Below are positions 9,550 to 10,633 of a stretch of 10,633 nt of DNA, one piece after another. The first letter of the stretch is position 1. Every line of letters begins with the position of its first letter. This DNA comes from Phoronis pallida (Eukaryota; Phoronida; Phoronidae): assembly GCA_028565715.1 (NCBI GenBank), contig JAOXYC010230792.1, positions 1 through 10,633 on the forward strand, written 5' to 3'. The notes below the pieces were generated by a model that worked only from the letters and a program-made list of their open reading frames with translations, had not been told where the DNA came from and made no database searches. Made by a program: the position numbers and the translations under genes.

Positions 9550-9786
9550 GTGGGCCTGTAACTGGACCTAAACCAAGCACCAAGCCAAAATTCTTCAGCT
9601 CACCTTTAGCCGCCCCACCAGTCCCTCCGAAGCCCCAGCAGTACATCCCCGGTGTGGAATACACACAGGAGGGATCCCGGCTCAGTCTGGCCAGTAGTAT
9701 CAGTCTTAACGAAACTGAGGAGGAAAGAGAGGTCACTCCAGAATATGTGGCAGCTGTCAATGGCCATTCTAGTCGATCTAGGAGAC
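9550..9786 (+). CDS. Internal exon: proline-rich SH3-ligand segment of the RING protein
   Basis: This 237-nt phase 1-1 exon lies between a TTTGACAG acceptor and a GTAAGT donor at 9787. Its first codon (G from the previous exon plus GT) gives Gly. The 78 complete residues begin GPVTGPKPSTKPKFFSSPL and then AAPPVPPKPQQYIPGVEY. PPVPPKP (9615-9635) fits a class II SH3-binding pattern, PxxPxK. An RLSLASSISLNETEEE stretch follows, with possible Ser phosphosites before an acidic run, then REVTPEYVAAVNGHSSRSRRR, ending in a basic Ser/Arg tail. No folded domain is evident. With the RING upstream, the layout suggests a ligase or scaffold that binds SH3 proteins, which is inference. Clear GC-rich coding composition against AT-rich introns supports the call. 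The minus-strand open frame at 9536-9904 is a shadow of this exon. Confidence 0.88.
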
Positions 9787-10633
9787 GTAAGTCGTTTAAG
9801 TTTTGGGCCGTTAATTTTGAAAGCAGTTGCGGGTCTTTAATGGGTACAAGTCGAATAAGTTGGTCCCTCGTATAACTTCCGTTATTTAGTCGTTGGAAAC
9901 ACATTGACTGAATGACGCAAATAAACGAGGGACCAACTTATTCAACTTGTACCCATTAATGTTCATTTTGAACTATTGTTTTGAGATTGAGTACATGATG
10001 ATGATGTAACCAGTGTGTACATTAAATCATCTACATAGATAGTGAAGCCCACTAACATAACTCTAAACTAATTGTAACTTTCTTAAAAAATGATAGAATA
10101 TATACCCTACAGCTTAATTGTATGTTCAACAATAAGATATTTATTTACTCCACTGAAAAAATAGGTTAATGATGTTAAGTTGAAATAGTGATGATGTAAG
10201 TTTTGTTTTCTACCGGCTAAAAGTGAATAGGTGACTTCGGTCCGACACCTGATGGAGAGTTCTGAATTTTCTACCTTTTATAATGATACTGTTCTTTGGT
10301 TTTCACCTGAAATTCCATTAACACGAGAATCATAAGCTTTCCTGTTTACACAACTCTCCATAATCTAAATGTTAGCATTCAAAAAGTGGTAAAGTTCTAT
10401 GAGGCATAAGAAGCTTACTGCAAATTAATAAAGGTCAAAACCGCTCTTTTGATTCTGCACATGGCGTTTATATTTAGGTAATTTGATGTACTGGTTTAAT
10501 TAATAGATTGTGAGAAAAGCCACAAGCCAATCTGTAACCCATGTGAAAAAGTGTGGCAAATTTATTTTCATCCTTGGAACAAGATAGACATCCCATTTTC
10601 AATTGAGAAAAACCATGCATGAACGTCATTACT
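9787..10633 (+). other. Start of downstream intron, continuing past the window
   Basis: It opens with a GTAAGT donor and no further acceptor-bounded coding segment is recognised before the window ends. Fifty-four bases in lies the foldback element at 9841-9955. The remainder (9960-10633) is AT-rich, with short GATGATGATG runs near 9997 and 10190, and I see nothing else there. The next exon should begin in phase 1. Confidence 0.65.
9837..9959. mobile_element. 115-bp foldback MITE with TTAA flanks
   Basis: Bases 9841-9871 and 9925-9955 are inverted copies, 31 bases long with a single mismatch, starting TGGGTACAAG and ending at the inner CCCTCGT. The 53-base middle is itself partly self-complementary (for example GTTATTTAGTC against a copy of GTCATTCAGTC), so nearly the whole element can fold into one hairpin. 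TTAA lies directly outside both ends (9837-9840 and 9956-9959), matching the TTAA target preference of piggyBac-like transposases. TTAA is also self-complementary and could be part of the inverted repeat. There is no transposase, so it would be non-autonomous. The near-identity of the arms suggests a fairly recent insertion or selection on the structure. Confidence 0.8.

Noticed and set aside
9536-9904. 122-codon minus-strand frame
   Set aside because: Antisense shadow of the third exon, running into the foldback MITE.

Overview
The window looks like part of an animal nuclear genome. It is AT-rich, has no bacterial-style gene packing, and contains short coding islands bounded by consensus eukaryotic splice sites inside long non-coding DNA. 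It also carries tRNA-derived SINE-like repeats, a short palindromic TTAA-flanked element and decayed tandem repeats. Together these suggest an invertebrate, perhaps a lophotrochozoan such as a mollusc. That placement is a guess from style and repeat content, not from a diagnostic gene.

The only gene I can support is on the plus strand, and only its middle is present. Three consecutive internal exons lie at 6820-6999, 7375-7602 and 9550-9786. Each begins after a good AG acceptor and ends at a GTAAGT donor. Each starts and ends in phase 1, and their lengths (180, 228 and 237 nt) are all multiples of three. Spliced together they give about 215 codons without a stop. The first exon encodes a compact C3HC4 RING finger, typical of E3 ubiquitin ligases. 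The second encodes a Ser/Gln/Tyr/Met-rich, probably disordered linker. The third encodes a proline-rich segment with a PPVPPKP SH3-ligand-like motif, then an acidic stretch and a basic Ser/Arg stretch. The start codon, other exons and 3' end are outside the window or not recognisable in it, so I give no gene symbol.

Region by region: 1-5421 is non-coding (upstream intron or intergenic), with only small repeats. A diverged minisatellite of about 21 bp per unit lies at 5422-5548. A minus-strand tRNA-derived SINE at 6079-6308 has a perfect 13-bp target-site duplication. The three exons follow, separated by introns of 375 and 1947 bp. The larger intron holds a second, decayed tRNA-like SINE (about 8358-8556) and a diverged 117-bp tandem duplication (9177 to about 9398) containing a perfect 22-bp palindrome. 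The intron after the third exon starts with a 115-bp foldback MITE (9841-9955) whose 31-bp arms differ at one base. The rest, to 10633, is AT-rich and featureless.

I found no convincing new defence, CRISPR or enzymatic system. The main points of interest are an unassigned RING protein built from frame-neutral exons and several repeats with clear insertion signatures.
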